NCBI RefSeq assembly: GCF_000686845.1
Contig: NZ_JMLS01000017.1
Coordinates: 124,001 to 188,000 of the forward strand
From: Paenibacillus sp. UNC451MF
GTDB taxonomy: Bacteria > Bacillota > Bacilli > Paenibacillales > NBRC-103111
Direction of reading: 5' to 3'
Length of the DNA stretch: 64,000 nt
In this document: positions 24,843-33,018 of the stretch, piece by piece
Numbering within the stretch: the first letter of the stretch is position 1
How the letters are laid out: the number at the start of each line of letters is the position of its first letter
Position numbers and translations under genes: made by a program
The notes under the pieces: model-generated
Seen by the model: the letters and a program-made list of their open reading frames with translations, nothing else
What the model was told of the DNA's origin: nothing
The model's database searches: none

Positions 24843-25796
24843 ATGAGAAAAAATCATTTAAAAGTAGCTGTTGTTCAATCCGCTCCCATATTGTTCAATA
24901 AACAATCTGCTTTGGACAAGATTGCTTCCATGACGAAGGAAGCTACCCATCAAGGGGCAGAACTGATCGTATTTCCTGAAGTCTTTTTGCCAGGCTATCC
25001 ACGAGGACTGAGTTTTGGAACACGAGTCGGAAGCCGCACCGCAGACGGGAGAAAAGATTGGGAACGTTATTGGGCAAGCGCTATCGAAATACCGGGAGCC
25101 GAAACCCGGACTCTTGGTGAACTGGCAAAGGAGCTTGGGGTTTATCTGGTTATTGGCGTTGTAGAGCGGGATCAAGAATTTAGTACCGGCACGTTATTTA
25201 ATTCGATTGTTTACATCGGCCCGGATGGGGAGCTTCTGGGCAAGCATCGAAAGCTAGTTCCTACAGGCTCCGAACGACTTCTATGGGGACAAGGGGATGG
25301 TAGTACGCTGAGTGTCTTCAATACGCCTTTCGGTAAAATTGGCGGATTGATTTGCTGGGAAAATTATATGCCACTAGCGAGAACGGCCATGTACGCACAA
25401 GGAATCGATATTTATATTGCGCCTACAGCGGACGCTCGCGATACTTGGCAAGCTACCATACGGCATATTGCTTGTGAAGGCCGCTGCTTTGTCATTTCCT
25501 GCAATCAGTATGTAACCAAGGCGTCTTATCCCACGGACTTGGCATGTTATGAAGACATTAAGGAAGATGCCGACATCCTCAGCAGAGGGGGAAGCGCCAT
25601 TGTCGGCCCGCTTGGCGACTACATCGTTGAGCCGCTCTATAATGAGGAAGGGATTTTAATCGCAACATTAGATCTTAGTGAGATCATCCAAAGCCGTTTC
25701 GATTTTGATGTTGTTGGGCATTACAGTCGCCCGGATATATTTCAATTGGTCATTAACGATAATAAACAAGAGATTGTTCGGTCAAAAAAGCTGTAG
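24843..25796 (+). CDS. Nitrilase (carbon-nitrogen hydrolase family)
   Basis: A 317-residue protein with the complete catalytic triad: E46 (VFPEVF), K137 (GKHRKLVPT) and C171 (ICWENYMPLAR). The CWENYMP signature and the length fit true nitrilases, which hydrolyse nitriles to carboxylic acids and ammonia, over amidases. The ATG at 24843 is preceded by AGGTG at 7 nt; an in-frame GTG at 24828 is an alternative. There is no signal peptide. The divergent MocR gene probably regulates it. The natural nitrile, perhaps a plant-derived one, is unknown. Confidence 0.92.
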   Translation: MRKNHLKVAVVQSAPILFNKQSALDKIASMTKEATHQGAELIVFPEVFLPGYPRGLSFGTRVGSRTADGRKDWERYWASAIEIPGAETRTLGELAKELGVYLVIGVVERDQEFSTGTLFNSIVYIGPDGELLGKHRKLVPTGSERLLWGQGDGSTLSVFNTPFGKIGGLICWENYMPLARTAMYAQGIDIYIAPTADARDTWQATIRHIACEGRCFVISCNQYVTKASYPTDLACYEDIKEDADILSRGGSAIVGPLGDYIVEPLYNEEGILIATLDLSEIIQSRFDFDVVGHYSRPDIFQLVINDNKQEIVRSKKL

Positions 25797-26137
25797 ATCC
25801 TTTACATTATATTATGTGACACGGCCTTGTGGTCGTGTTTTTTTTCTTTCCGTTCAAGAATGTAGGGGAGAAGGTTCATGCAGTTCATGTATCATCCAGG
25901 AATGGATTGTCCAGGGTGATGTTTTTGCCTATTTTTTTTACAATTTGAATACAATTCTTATGATGGTGCGTAGTACATGGTGGAATATATTTATAATTAC
26001 CCAATATAGTCAAAAAACAACAATATGATAACTTTTTTTGGTAAAATAGACAGGGTAGGTGCTTTTAGCAGAATTTGTCTAATTCAAGAGGATCCTGGAA
26101 TGATTAGCTGCGTAGTACCCATAGGAGGTGAATACAT
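25797..26137. other. Intergenic region upstream of the VWA/TelA operon
   Basis: A 341-base gap. A terminator at 25819-25846 closes the nitrilase gene. The rest is AT-rich and presumably carries the operon promoter (a TAAAAT at 26042-26047 could be a -10), but no clear -35 or operator is visible. The small frame across 25678-26028 overlaps the nitrilase gene and is not a gene. Confidence 0.5.
25819..25846 (+). terminator. Terminator of the nitrilase gene
   Basis: ACACGGCC (25819-25826) pairs with GGTCGTGT (25831-25838, one G-T pair), loop TTGT, followed by eight T residues. Confidence 0.85.
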
Positions 26138-26875
26138 TTGAATATTACAAAATACATAAAGCTAATGGGACTAATTATCAGTGTGGTCGTTGTGAATATC
26201 TTAGTCCTTTCTCCTGGATTTATTGGAGTAAAGATAGGTGGCAGCCCTCTCGAAACTGCAGTTGGAGTAACTGTATTATTTGCAAGTGTGCTTGTGCTGC
26301 TCTACGGGAGTTATGCATTGCTATTTAAAACGCCCGCAGCGTTACCCGTAAAACAGATCAAAACATATGAGGACTATGTAGAGGCTTTGACTCACTACAG
26401 AAAAGTAAAAGTGTTGGAGTCAGACATCACTCTTGCGTTAAGGCAGCTGGAACGAATTAGAAAAAAGAAAGACACCTTATTAGAAATCCTAAATCAGAGA
26501 TTTGAATCCACGGAGTTAAGTTACATAAAGTTTACTTCCGTGACTCAAGAGGTAGAAAAGCTATTTTATCTTAATTTAAGAAGTGTTCTGAACAGGCTTC
26601 ATGTTTTTGATGAGGCAGAGTATGAAAGTGTCATCGTTCAGAAATCAACACAATTATCCCCAAAGATTCTTCAAGAGAGAACTATAGTTTATAACGAGTA
26701 TATGAATTTCATCAAAAATTCTCTTTCTACGAACGAAGAAATCTTATTAAAGCTAGATAAGCTGATATTGGAAATATCTCGGCTAGATAGCTTGGAGCCT
26801 GGGGATATTGAAGCGATGCCTTGTATGCAGGAGATAGACTCCTTAATTAAACAAACAAAACATTACAAACAGTAA
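26138..26875 (+). CDS. Two-TM membrane protein with coiled-coil domain, XpaC-like position
   Basis: A 245-residue protein. Two TM helices (about 7-30 and 40-63) form an N-terminal hairpin; the rest is a charged helical domain with heptad-like stretches (RKVKVLESDITLALRQLERIRKKK). The TTG start at 26138 is fixed by AGGAGGTG 7 nt upstream. It opens a three-gene operon ending with a TelA-family gene. In Bacillus the TelA homologue YaaN is paired with XpaC, a small membrane protein with a coiled-coil tail, so an XpaC-like role is plausible; clear similarity cannot be shown by eye. The function is unknown. Confidence 0.6.
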   Translation: MNITKYIKLMGLIISVVVVNILVLSPGFIGVKIGGSPLETAVGVTVLFASVLVLLYGSYALLFKTPAALPVKQIKTYEDYVEALTHYRKVKVLESDITLALRQLERIRKKKDTLLEILNQRFESTELSYIKFTSVTQEVEKLFYLNLRSVLNRLHVFDEAEYESVIVQKSTQLSPKILQERTIVYNEYMNFIKNSLSTNEEILLKLDKLILEISRLDSLEPGDIEAMPCMQEIDSLIKQTKHYKQ

Positions 26876-26887
26876 GAGGTGCTAAGA

Positions 26888-28576
26888 ATGCAAAAAAGAA
26901 GTAAATTTTTTCTGGTTTCAGGAATTATGGTTGTATTCGTATTTATCATGGTATATGCAGGAGTAAGTCTAACTTCAAATTTTGGAAAATCAAAAGCACA
27001 AATTACTTCTGAAGATGCAGCAAAGAAATTAAGAAAGCTTTACTCTGATGTTTCCGTTGCAACCGAGACACCCGTGAAGGGGCAAATAGACCTTAACCCG
27101 ATAGATGTCGCGGCATCCTTGCCTGATATTTCCAAGTTCCCTATAACCGTAAACAACACGACGGATAATTTTGTTGAAATTTTCTCGTCTACTGAGAAGT
27201 CAGGGACTGGCGTTGACGGTTGGTTGACTGAGGTAGCAACGGAGTTTAACAAAGCCAATATCATGGTAAACGGCAAATCTGCTTCCGTAAAAATTCGCAA
27301 TATTGCTTCCGGCACTGCTGCTGATTATATTAAATCCGGTAAATATGTTCCAGACGCTTTTACCCCTTCAAATGAATTGTGGGGAGAAATGGTCAAGGCC
27401 AGCGGGGTCAAGACGCAGCTCGTATCCAAGCGTCTCACAGGTAACGTTCCTGGAATTGTTATAACTAAGTCTAAATATGATGCTATAGTGGGCAAATATG
27501 GTTCGGTGAATGTAAAAACCGTTACGGATGCTATTGCGAATAACGAACTTGCCATGGGTTATACCGATCCCTTTGCCAGTTCCACTGGGTTGAATTTTCT
27601 TGTAACCGCGCTCAGCACGTTCGACAGTTCGAATATTTTGAGTGATAAAGCGGTTCAAGGATTTGAAAAATTTCAATCTAACGTACCATTTATTGCATCT
27701 ACAACCATACAGATGAGGGACGCGGCTAAGTCTGGTGCACTTGATGGATTTGTTTTGGAATACCAGACGTATGTCAATACAGCCGACTTGAAATCTGGCT
27801 TTGTCTTTACCCCATTTGGTGTAAGGCATGACAGTCCATTATATGCATTGGGCGATCTTTCGCAAAACAAATCAGAAATTCTCTCTAAATTCTCGGAATT
27901 CGTAACGCAGGATAAATATCAAAAGGCGGCACAACAAAAAGGCTTTAACAGTCTAGAGGAGTACAAATCCGAACTCGCACCCGTCGATGGTAACCTTCTG
28001 TCATCTGCGCAAAAGGTTTGGAAAGAAAAGAAAGACGGTAGCAAGCCCCTTGCAGCGGTTTTTGTAACGGATGTTTCGGGCAGCATGGCGGGAACGCCTA
28101 TCAACCGATTGAAGGAATCATTGATAAAAGGTCAAAAATATTTAGGTAAAAGCAATAGCATCGGTCTTGTCTCTTATTCAAGTGGCGTAACCATAAAGCT
28201 GCCTATCGGTAAATACGATACTTCCCAGCAGTCTATGTTTGTCGGGGCTGTGAATAGTCTCCAGGCTAGTGGCGGCACGGCCACCTTTGATGCCATTATT
28301 GTAGCGTTGAAGATGCTTCAAGATGAGGTAGCTGCCAACCCCGATGTTAAGCCTATCATCTTCGTCCTTAGTGATGGAGAAACAAATGAGGGCCATTCAT
28401 TAAATGACATTAAAGGGTTAGTCGAGGCTTTCAAGATCCCTATTTACACTGTTGGCTACAACGCAAACATAAAGGCACTTCAAAGTATTTCAAGCATCAA
28501 TGAAGCAGCAAGTATTAATGCAGATACAGATGATGTGGTCTACAAGCTAGGCAATTTATTTAATGTCCAAATGTAG
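26888..28576 (+). CDS. Membrane-anchored solute-binding-like/VWA fusion protein
   Basis: A 562-residue protein. One TM anchor (about 7-28) puts the rest outside the cell. Residues about 80-350 look like a periplasmic-binding (SBP_bac_11-type) fold: FVEIFSSTEKSGTGVDGWLTE, PDAFTPSNELW and GYTDPFASSTGLNFL. Residues about 395-560 form a von Willebrand A domain with a complete MIDAS: DVSGSM (DxSxS), GGTATFD (Thr) and SDGETNEG (Asp). The C-terminus has no second TM. The ATG at 26888 has GAGGTG 6 nt upstream. Partners are the preceding two-TM protein and the following TelA protein. It may bind a ligand outside and relay this through metal-dependent protein contacts. Confidence 0.82.
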   Translation: MQKRSKFFLVSGIMVVFVFIMVYAGVSLTSNFGKSKAQITSEDAAKKLRKLYSDVSVATETPVKGQIDLNPIDVAASLPDISKFPITVNNTTDNFVEIFSSTEKSGTGVDGWLTEVATEFNKANIMVNGKSASVKIRNIASGTAADYIKSGKYVPDAFTPSNELWGEMVKASGVKTQLVSKRLTGNVPGIVITKSKYDAIVGKYGSVNVKTVTDAIANNELAMGYTDPFASSTGLNFLVTALSTFDSSNILSDKAVQGFEKFQSNVPFIASTTIQMRDAAKSGALDGFVLEYQTYVNTADLKSGFVFTPFGVRHDSPLYALGDLSQNKSEILSKFSEFVTQDKYQKAAQQKGFNSLEEYKSELAPVDGNLLSSAQKVWKEKKDGSKPLAAVFVTDVSGSMAGTPINRLKESLIKGQKYLGKSNSIGLVSYSSGVTIKLPIGKYDTSQQSMFVGAVNSLQASGGTATFDAIIVALKMLQDEVAANPDVKPIIFVLSDGETNEGHSLNDIKGLVEAFKIPIYTVGYNANIKALQSISSINEAASINADTDDVVYKLGNLFNVQM

Positions 28577-28597
28577 TGTAACCAAAGGAGGATTGGC

Positions 28598-29737
28598 ATG
28601 TCATTTTCTATGGAAGTTGTAAGTACGGAAGTAATTAAAGAAGTGATAGAGCAAGAGGTAAAGCCTGTACCTGAGGAGATAGCAAAGCTGAAGGAGGCAG
28701 CGGATGCGAATGTTGCGATCATTATGGCATTAGATCTTGATTCGCTTGATAAGAAGAAAGAAATATTGCAGTCTATTGACACCTATGGCTTGAATACAAT
28801 GAGAATGTCCTCGAAAAAAAATACAATGCTGCAGGTTTCTGTAGGAAATCTTTCAAAAATTGGCGACGAGGGGGGACCGATAGCAAAGGGTCTTGCCGAG
28901 TTGCATACTCAGTTAAAAGATTTGGACCCGAGCGTAGTTGACTTTGCAAAGAGAGGTCTCCTTGGAAAATTGTTCAATCCGTTGCGTGCGTACTTCCTTA
29001 AATATGAAAAAGCGGACGTGGTGATAGCGGATATTGTTGTTTCTTTGGAGAAGGGGAAATCGACCCTCAAAAATGACAACACAACCCTTGAAATCGAACA
29101 ACAGGAAGTCAGGGAATTGACTAAAAAACTTAGAAAAGAAATTCAACTGGGGATGTTAATGGATGAGTCCATTGAAGCGCAAATCGAAGCAGCGAAACTG
29201 CGTAACGAGGATCCAGATAAAATCCGTTTCATCACAGAAGAAGTGTTATTTCCTTTGCGTCAGCGCTTAATGGATATGCAGCAAATGTTGGCTGTGAATC
29301 AACAGGGCATTATGGCTTTCGAGGTTATAATTCGTAACAATAAAGAGCTCATTCGTGGAGTAGATAGGGCTAATACGGTTACTATTTCTGCTTTGCGAAT
29401 TGCTGTAACTGTAGCAAGCGCGCTTTACAATCAAGGAATCGTTCTGAAAAAGATCGACCTCTTGAACCAAACGACGAATGATATTATCGCAGGTACGTCA
29501 AGGATGTTGAAGGAGCAAGGGGTTGCAATACAAAAACAAGCTATGCAAACTAGTGTTTCGGTAGAGACATTGAAACAGGCCTTTACTGACGTATTGTCTG
29601 CTTTCGATTCTATTAGCATGTATAAGCAAGAAGCACTTCCTAAGATGCGTGAAACGATCGATCAATTCCGAACATTGGCGGATGCTGGCGAGAAGCAGAT
29701 TCTGCGGTTAGAGAAAGGGAATATGTTGGGTCTTTAA
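28598..29737 (+). CDS. TelA/KlaA family (toxic anion resistance) protein
   Basis: A 379-residue, almost wholly helical cytoplasmic protein of the TelA family. The conserved stretches are GLLGKLFNPLRAYFLKYEKADVVIADI, the central MLMDESIEAQIEAAK and the repeated hydrophobic QRLMDMQQMLAVNQQGIMAFEVIIRNNKELIRGVDRANTVT region. Some members were linked to tellurite resistance on plasmids; most chromosomal ones relate to envelope stress by gene neighbourhood only. It starts 21 bases after the VWA gene, with AAAGGAGG. It is the last gene of the operon before a terminator. Confidence 0.9.
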   Translation: MSFSMEVVSTEVIKEVIEQEVKPVPEEIAKLKEAADANVAIIMALDLDSLDKKKEILQSIDTYGLNTMRMSSKKNTMLQVSVGNLSKIGDEGGPIAKGLAELHTQLKDLDPSVVDFAKRGLLGKLFNPLRAYFLKYEKADVVIADIVVSLEKGKSTLKNDNTTLEIEQQEVRELTKKLRKEIQLGMLMDESIEAQIEAAKLRNEDPDKIRFITEEVLFPLRQRLMDMQQMLAVNQQGIMAFEVIIRNNKELIRGVDRANTVTISALRIAVTVASALYNQGIVLKKIDLLNQTTNDIIAGTSRMLKEQGVAIQKQAMQTSVSVETLKQAFTDVLSAFDSISMYKQEALPKMRETIDQFRTLADAGEKQILRLEKGNMLGL

Positions 29738-29768
29738 TCATTAGAAAGAATTAGATCCTGCCAGAATT

Positions 29769-29802
29769 AGTGCGGTCATGTTCTACTTGGCCGCACTTTT
29801 TT
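29769..29802 (+). terminator. Terminator of the VWA/TelA operon
   Basis: AGTGCGG and CCGCACT with inner CA/TG pairs form the stem, with TTTTTTCTTTT following, about 30 bases after the TelA stop. Confidence 0.85.
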
Positions 29803-29850
29803 CTTTTATCAAACATAAGTTTCTGAGCTTGTTGAAGGAGGATACAACGA

Positions 29851-30786
29851 ATGGAGGACTCTGTAGTAATACAAGCAGAACGGATTGCGGGCTATTTTCT
29901 GCTAGAACAAGTGAAAACATCATACCAGATCGTAGGTAAAGGCACCGTAAATAAGGTTTGCGTTGTTGAGACGGAGAGTCGTAAAGTAGTTGTCCGTATG
30001 AACGATTCAAGTACATTTCCAAGCTTTATTAAAGAAAAATGGTGTATCGAGCAGGCAGCTGCAGTTGGCATTCCTGGACCTAGGGTGTTGTCCATTGGAT
30101 TAGTTAATGAAACAGCTTATATGATTCAATCTTTTATTGATGGTGATAACGGGTTAGATAGTACGATTCGCAAGTCCTATGTTTGGAAGCAACTTGGCGA
30201 ATACGCCAAACTTATTCACTCGATTCAAGTGAAAGGATACGGAGAAAATCTGATTGATCCAGTCCGTGGTGTGTTTCAGTCACCTTCTCATCCGGGATCA
30301 GACGGCAGTTGGGAGGGGTATGTGCAGTATAATATCCATAGTTTGACAGAGTATGATCGATTGATTGAGCTTGGAGTAATCACTCAGAAGGAATCGCAGA
30401 GAGTGCGAAAACTGTTCGAGAATTTGAAGAAAGAAACATTCCGCTTCGGTTTAAATCATGGAGATATCTCTTTGAAGAATACGATTGTCAGTCAGGCAGG
30501 CCAAGTTATATTACTGGATTGGGGCAGTGCAGAAGTAAGTGTGGTACCACATGGTGATATTATCCAAATGATACAGTGCCAAATCCTAAATGAAAGGCCG
30601 AATGTTGACGAACTCAAAACATTTTTAGACGGTTACGGGATAAGTGAAAAAGAGCTTACTGCCCTGAAACATTTGCTGCTGTTAAGAGCTTTCGATAAAC
30701 TCAGGTGGGCTATTGATCGAAGACCTGACCTGGTCGAACCCTTTGCTGCGTTTGCAAAACAAGTCGTTAATAGGATAATGGATTAG
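29851..30786 (+). CDS. APH (aminoglycoside phosphotransferase)-type kinase
   Basis: A 311-residue protein of the APH/choline kinase fold. The ATP site includes a VVRMN Lys/Arg strand near residue 48, the catalytic loop is FGLNHGDISLKNTIV (HGD with following Asn, about 205-219) and the metal-binding Asp is in LLDWGSAEV. The family phosphorylates small hydroxyl compounds, including antibiotics, choline and homoserine; true aminoglycoside resistance cannot be claimed. The ATG follows GAAGGAGGATAC. It forms a single-gene unit after the operon terminator. Confidence 0.85.
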   Translation: MEDSVVIQAERIAGYFLLEQVKTSYQIVGKGTVNKVCVVETESRKVVVRMNDSSTFPSFIKEKWCIEQAAAVGIPGPRVLSIGLVNETAYMIQSFIDGDNGLDSTIRKSYVWKQLGEYAKLIHSIQVKGYGENLIDPVRGVFQSPSHPGSDGSWEGYVQYNIHSLTEYDRLIELGVITQKESQRVRKLFENLKKETFRFGLNHGDISLKNTIVSQAGQVILLDWGSAEVSVVPHGDIIQMIQCQILNERPNVDELKTFLDGYGISEKELTALKHLLLLRAFDKLRWAIDRRPDLVEPFAAFAKQVVNRIMD

Positions 30787-30959
30787 AAGTAATTGAAAGC
30801 TGTACAGCTCGAATTTAGCAATAGCTCCGCGGCTTGGAATATACCAGGGTTAGCCACTTCGAATAGAAGAAGCAGATTTATTGTCCCCATGGACAACATT
30901 GTAAGATCTTGTAATTTAGGTTTTGAACGATTTTTTTAGTGCAAATAAAACTAGATATC

Positions 30960-30973
30960 ACTATAATTATAGT
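30960..30973. promoter_or_regulatory. Palindrome over the likely -10 of the recombinase gene
   Basis: ACTATAATTATAGT is a perfect 14-base palindrome that contains a TATAAT (30962-30967) about 60 bases before the recombinase start. It could be an operator over the promoter. No convincing -35 is seen. Confidence 0.35.
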
Positions 30974-31025
30974 ATAAATTTCTTCTACATTGATGTTAGA
31001 GAGCGAAGAGAGGAGGAAATTTAGA

Positions 31026-31955
31026 ATGGGCCATGCCTATTTCGATGATGATCTACTGGATTTTTTTGATATATGGATGAAAGACCAAGGCTTTACTTCC
31101 CAAACGCAAAAAGCTTATCTTGGCGATACGCGACAGTTTTTAGAATCGATTGCGCCAAAGGCAATAACAGAAATTGAATCCATCGATATTATGCGATTCC
31201 TTACTAAAGTACGGCAGCGTGGAGCAGGCGACTCAACAAGGAACCGATATTTATCATCTGTGCGCACATTTTACAACGCCTTAGTAGAGCACAGGTATGT
31301 TTCGAATAATCCCGCATTGCATATAAAAAAGTCAAGGATTGAAAAAGAAAAGATGCCTTCCTACCTTGAGGAAAATCTGTTATCCCTTTTTATAGAATCC
31401 ATCGAAGGCAAATATCAAATTAGAAACGTAGCTATGTTCCTTCTAATGAGTTATGCTGGACTGCGCGTTAGTGAATTGAGTAAAATGAATATTTCAGATT
31501 TCAAAAAATCGACCAACGTTTTAGAAGTTAATGGTAAGGGGAGAAAATGGAGGACAATCCCACTTCCGGAGCAGTTGGTTTATATTCTCAATTTAGCGCT
31601 CGAAGAACGTATTCAACCTAAAAAGGATACGGAGCAAGCTTTTTTTATTTCTCAGTTTGGTCGGCGGATAACCATTCGAATGATTCAAAAAATTGCTGAA
31701 GCCAACTTCTCAGTGCTCAAAAAGAAGTATAGCGAGCTTCAGGGAAAAGCGCTAAGTAGTCACAAGCTAAGGCATACGTTTGCTACTCAGCAGGTAATCG
31801 CAGGGACGGATATACGGACTTTACAAGAACTACTTGGGCATTCAAGTATTCAAACTACTCAAATTTATACGCACGTTGGTGATAAGCAAAAACAAGAAGC
31901 TATGAACCGAGTCGTACCTTATTTGCCCAAATTCCGCAGTCAAGTTTCACTATAA
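31026..31955 (+). CDS. Tyrosine recombinase (XerC/D-like site-specific integrase)
   Basis: A 309-residue protein. An N-terminal SAM-like core-binding domain (about 5-90) is followed by a catalytic domain (about 110-300) with the full set: Arg in SYAGLRVSEL, Lys in GKGRKWRTIP, HxxR in SSHKLRHTFA, His in LGHSSIQTT and the nucleophile Tyr in QIYTHV. It is shorter than phage integrases and resembles XerC/XerD-type or small integron-like recombinases. The ATG at 31026 is fixed by AGGAGG 9 nt upstream. No phage genes, excisionase or attachment repeats are visible nearby, so it looks like an orphan. Confidence 0.9.
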   Translation: MGHAYFDDDLLDFFDIWMKDQGFTSQTQKAYLGDTRQFLESIAPKAITEIESIDIMRFLTKVRQRGAGDSTRNRYLSSVRTFYNALVEHRYVSNNPALHIKKSRIEKEKMPSYLEENLLSLFIESIEGKYQIRNVAMFLLMSYAGLRVSELSKMNISDFKKSTNVLEVNGKGRKWRTIPLPEQLVYILNLALEERIQPKKDTEQAFFISQFGRRITIRMIQKIAEANFSVLKKKYSELQGKALSSHKLRHTFATQQVIAGTDIRTLQELLGHSSIQTTQIYTHVGDKQKQEAMNRVVPYLPKFRSQVSL

Positions 31956-32042
31956 GCTCTTGGCAATGAGTGGCTAAACAAAGCCGATGAAAAACGATAT
32001 GCAATTCACGAGATTTCTTCTTGTTCTGGAGAATAAATCGCA

Positions 32043-32068
32043 AAAAGCCGCCCGTGAAGGCGGCTTTT
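32043..32068. terminator. Terminator between recombinase and thioredoxin genes
   Basis: A perfect 10-base stem AAAAGCCGCC (32043-32052) / GGCGGCTTTT (32059-32068) with a 6-base loop; usable from both strands. Confidence 0.85.
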
Positions 32069-32110
32069 GCATTTAATGATGCTGTTTAATCCATGTGACG
32101 AAGAATTCAG

Positions 32111-32428
32111 TCATAAGTAACGTGAGAGCAGCGTTTCGTACACACTTTTCGGCCGAAGCCCTACCAGCTTTTCAACGGGTTCTCCGTTGTGGAACACAAT
32201 GACGGTTGGCATCGACATAATTCCGTACTCGGCAGCTACCTCAGGCGATGCATCACAATCCACTTTCAATAACGATAACCTTTCCCCATACTCGCGGTCT
32301 AGCTCTTCGAGAATTGGCAGCAGCACTTTGCACGGAGGACACCAAGAAGCGCCAAATTCGACGAGCGTCACCCCTTGTTCGCGTATCATTCTTCGAAAAG
32401 ATGTATCATTGTTAACTTTCATGCTCAT
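32111..32428 (-). CDS. Thioredoxin family protein
   Basis: A 105-residue protein with the thioredoxin fold. The active site is WCPPC with C30 and C33, a variant of WCGPC, and MPTVIVF holds the conserved cis-Pro. It reduces disulfides in the cytoplasm; there is no signal peptide. The start at 32428 follows GAGGAAT. It is the second gene of an operon, three bases after the MerR gene stop, so it is probably controlled by that regulator. Confidence 0.92.
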   Translation of the reverse strand: MSMKVNNDTSFRRMIREQGVTLVEFGASWCPPCKVLLPILEELDREYGERLSLLKVDCDASPEVAAEYGIMSMPTVIVFHNGEPVEKLVGLRPKSVYETLLSRYL

Positions 32429-32431
32429 AGC

Positions 32432-32803
32432 TCATTCCTCCTTATCGTCAATTTGTCGCTCATCTAAGATGGAGCGGATGCGATCCTCTAAATTCAACTT
32501 GATATTTTGCAGCAGATGAATCTGATCATCAATCTCCGCAAGCTTCTGACGGTAAATGGGGAGCACTTCCTGACAGAATGCTTCCTTGTTCTTCAAGACA
32601 CATTGCAGAAAGCCAGCAATCTGCTCTGTTGACAGCCCGAGGGCCAGATATAACTGAATTGTCCGCACCTGTTCTTCTGTGAGTGGCGAATATTCCCGAT
32701 ATCCGTTACCATGGCGGGCTGGAGTAAGTAGACCCTGCTGCTCGTAATAGCGCAACGATCTAATGCTAACCCCTGTACGGGCTGACAGCTCCCCGATTTT
32801 CAT
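32432..32803 (-). CDS. MerR family transcriptional regulator
   Basis: A 123-residue protein. The winged HTH (about 1-70) shows the signature MKIGELSARTGVSIRSLRYYEQQGLL, followed by a dimerisation coiled coil (about 78-115). C68 and C77 lie at the junction, where SoxR-like and metal-sensing MerR proteins carry ligands; only two Cys are present, so thiol sensing is an option. The ATG at 32803 has AGGAGGT at 7 nt. The gene is preceded by a MerR-style promoter with a dyad, and it is followed by a thioredoxin gene. Confidence 0.9.
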   Translation of the reverse strand: MKIGELSARTGVSIRSLRYYEQQGLLTPARHGNGYREYSPLTEEQVRTIQLYLALGLSTEQIAGFLQCVLKNKEAFCQEVLPIYRQKLAEIDDQIHLLQNIKLNLEDRIRSILDERQIDDKEE

Positions 32804-32836
32804 ACAAAGCACCTCCTTTTCGGACGATACACATTC

Positions 32837-32868
32837 ATTATAAACCCTGACATTAATGTGAGGGTCAA
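32837..32868 (-). promoter_or_regulatory. MerR-type promoter with 22-base operator dyad
   Basis: On the minus strand TTGACC (32868-32863) and TATAAT (32842-32837) are 20 bases apart, longer than the usual 17. The spacer is filled by the near-perfect dyad ACCCT-ACATTAATGT-AGGGT at 32844-32865 (only one mirrored position differs). Long spacers with a dyad between the two boxes are the mark of MerR-activated promoters. Confidence 0.8.
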
Positions 32869-33018
32869 GTGGTTTTATTATAAAAATGCCGGAGACATTA
32901 GATCACAATGTGGAAGTCTTTTTGTGGTTCTGCAGATACATTGCAACATAAAAAACTAGTTTACGTCTAGAAGAATAGGGTTAATTAAACAAATATGCCT
33001 AAAGGAGGGAAATGGTGA

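Noticed and set aside
25678-26028. 116-codon frame overlapping the nitrilase 3' end
   Set aside because: Overlaps a certain gene and its terminator; low-complexity translation.
30798-30809. AGCTGTACAGCT palindrome after the APH gene
   Set aside because: Perfect but short; no T-run and no gene start close by, so no role can be supported.
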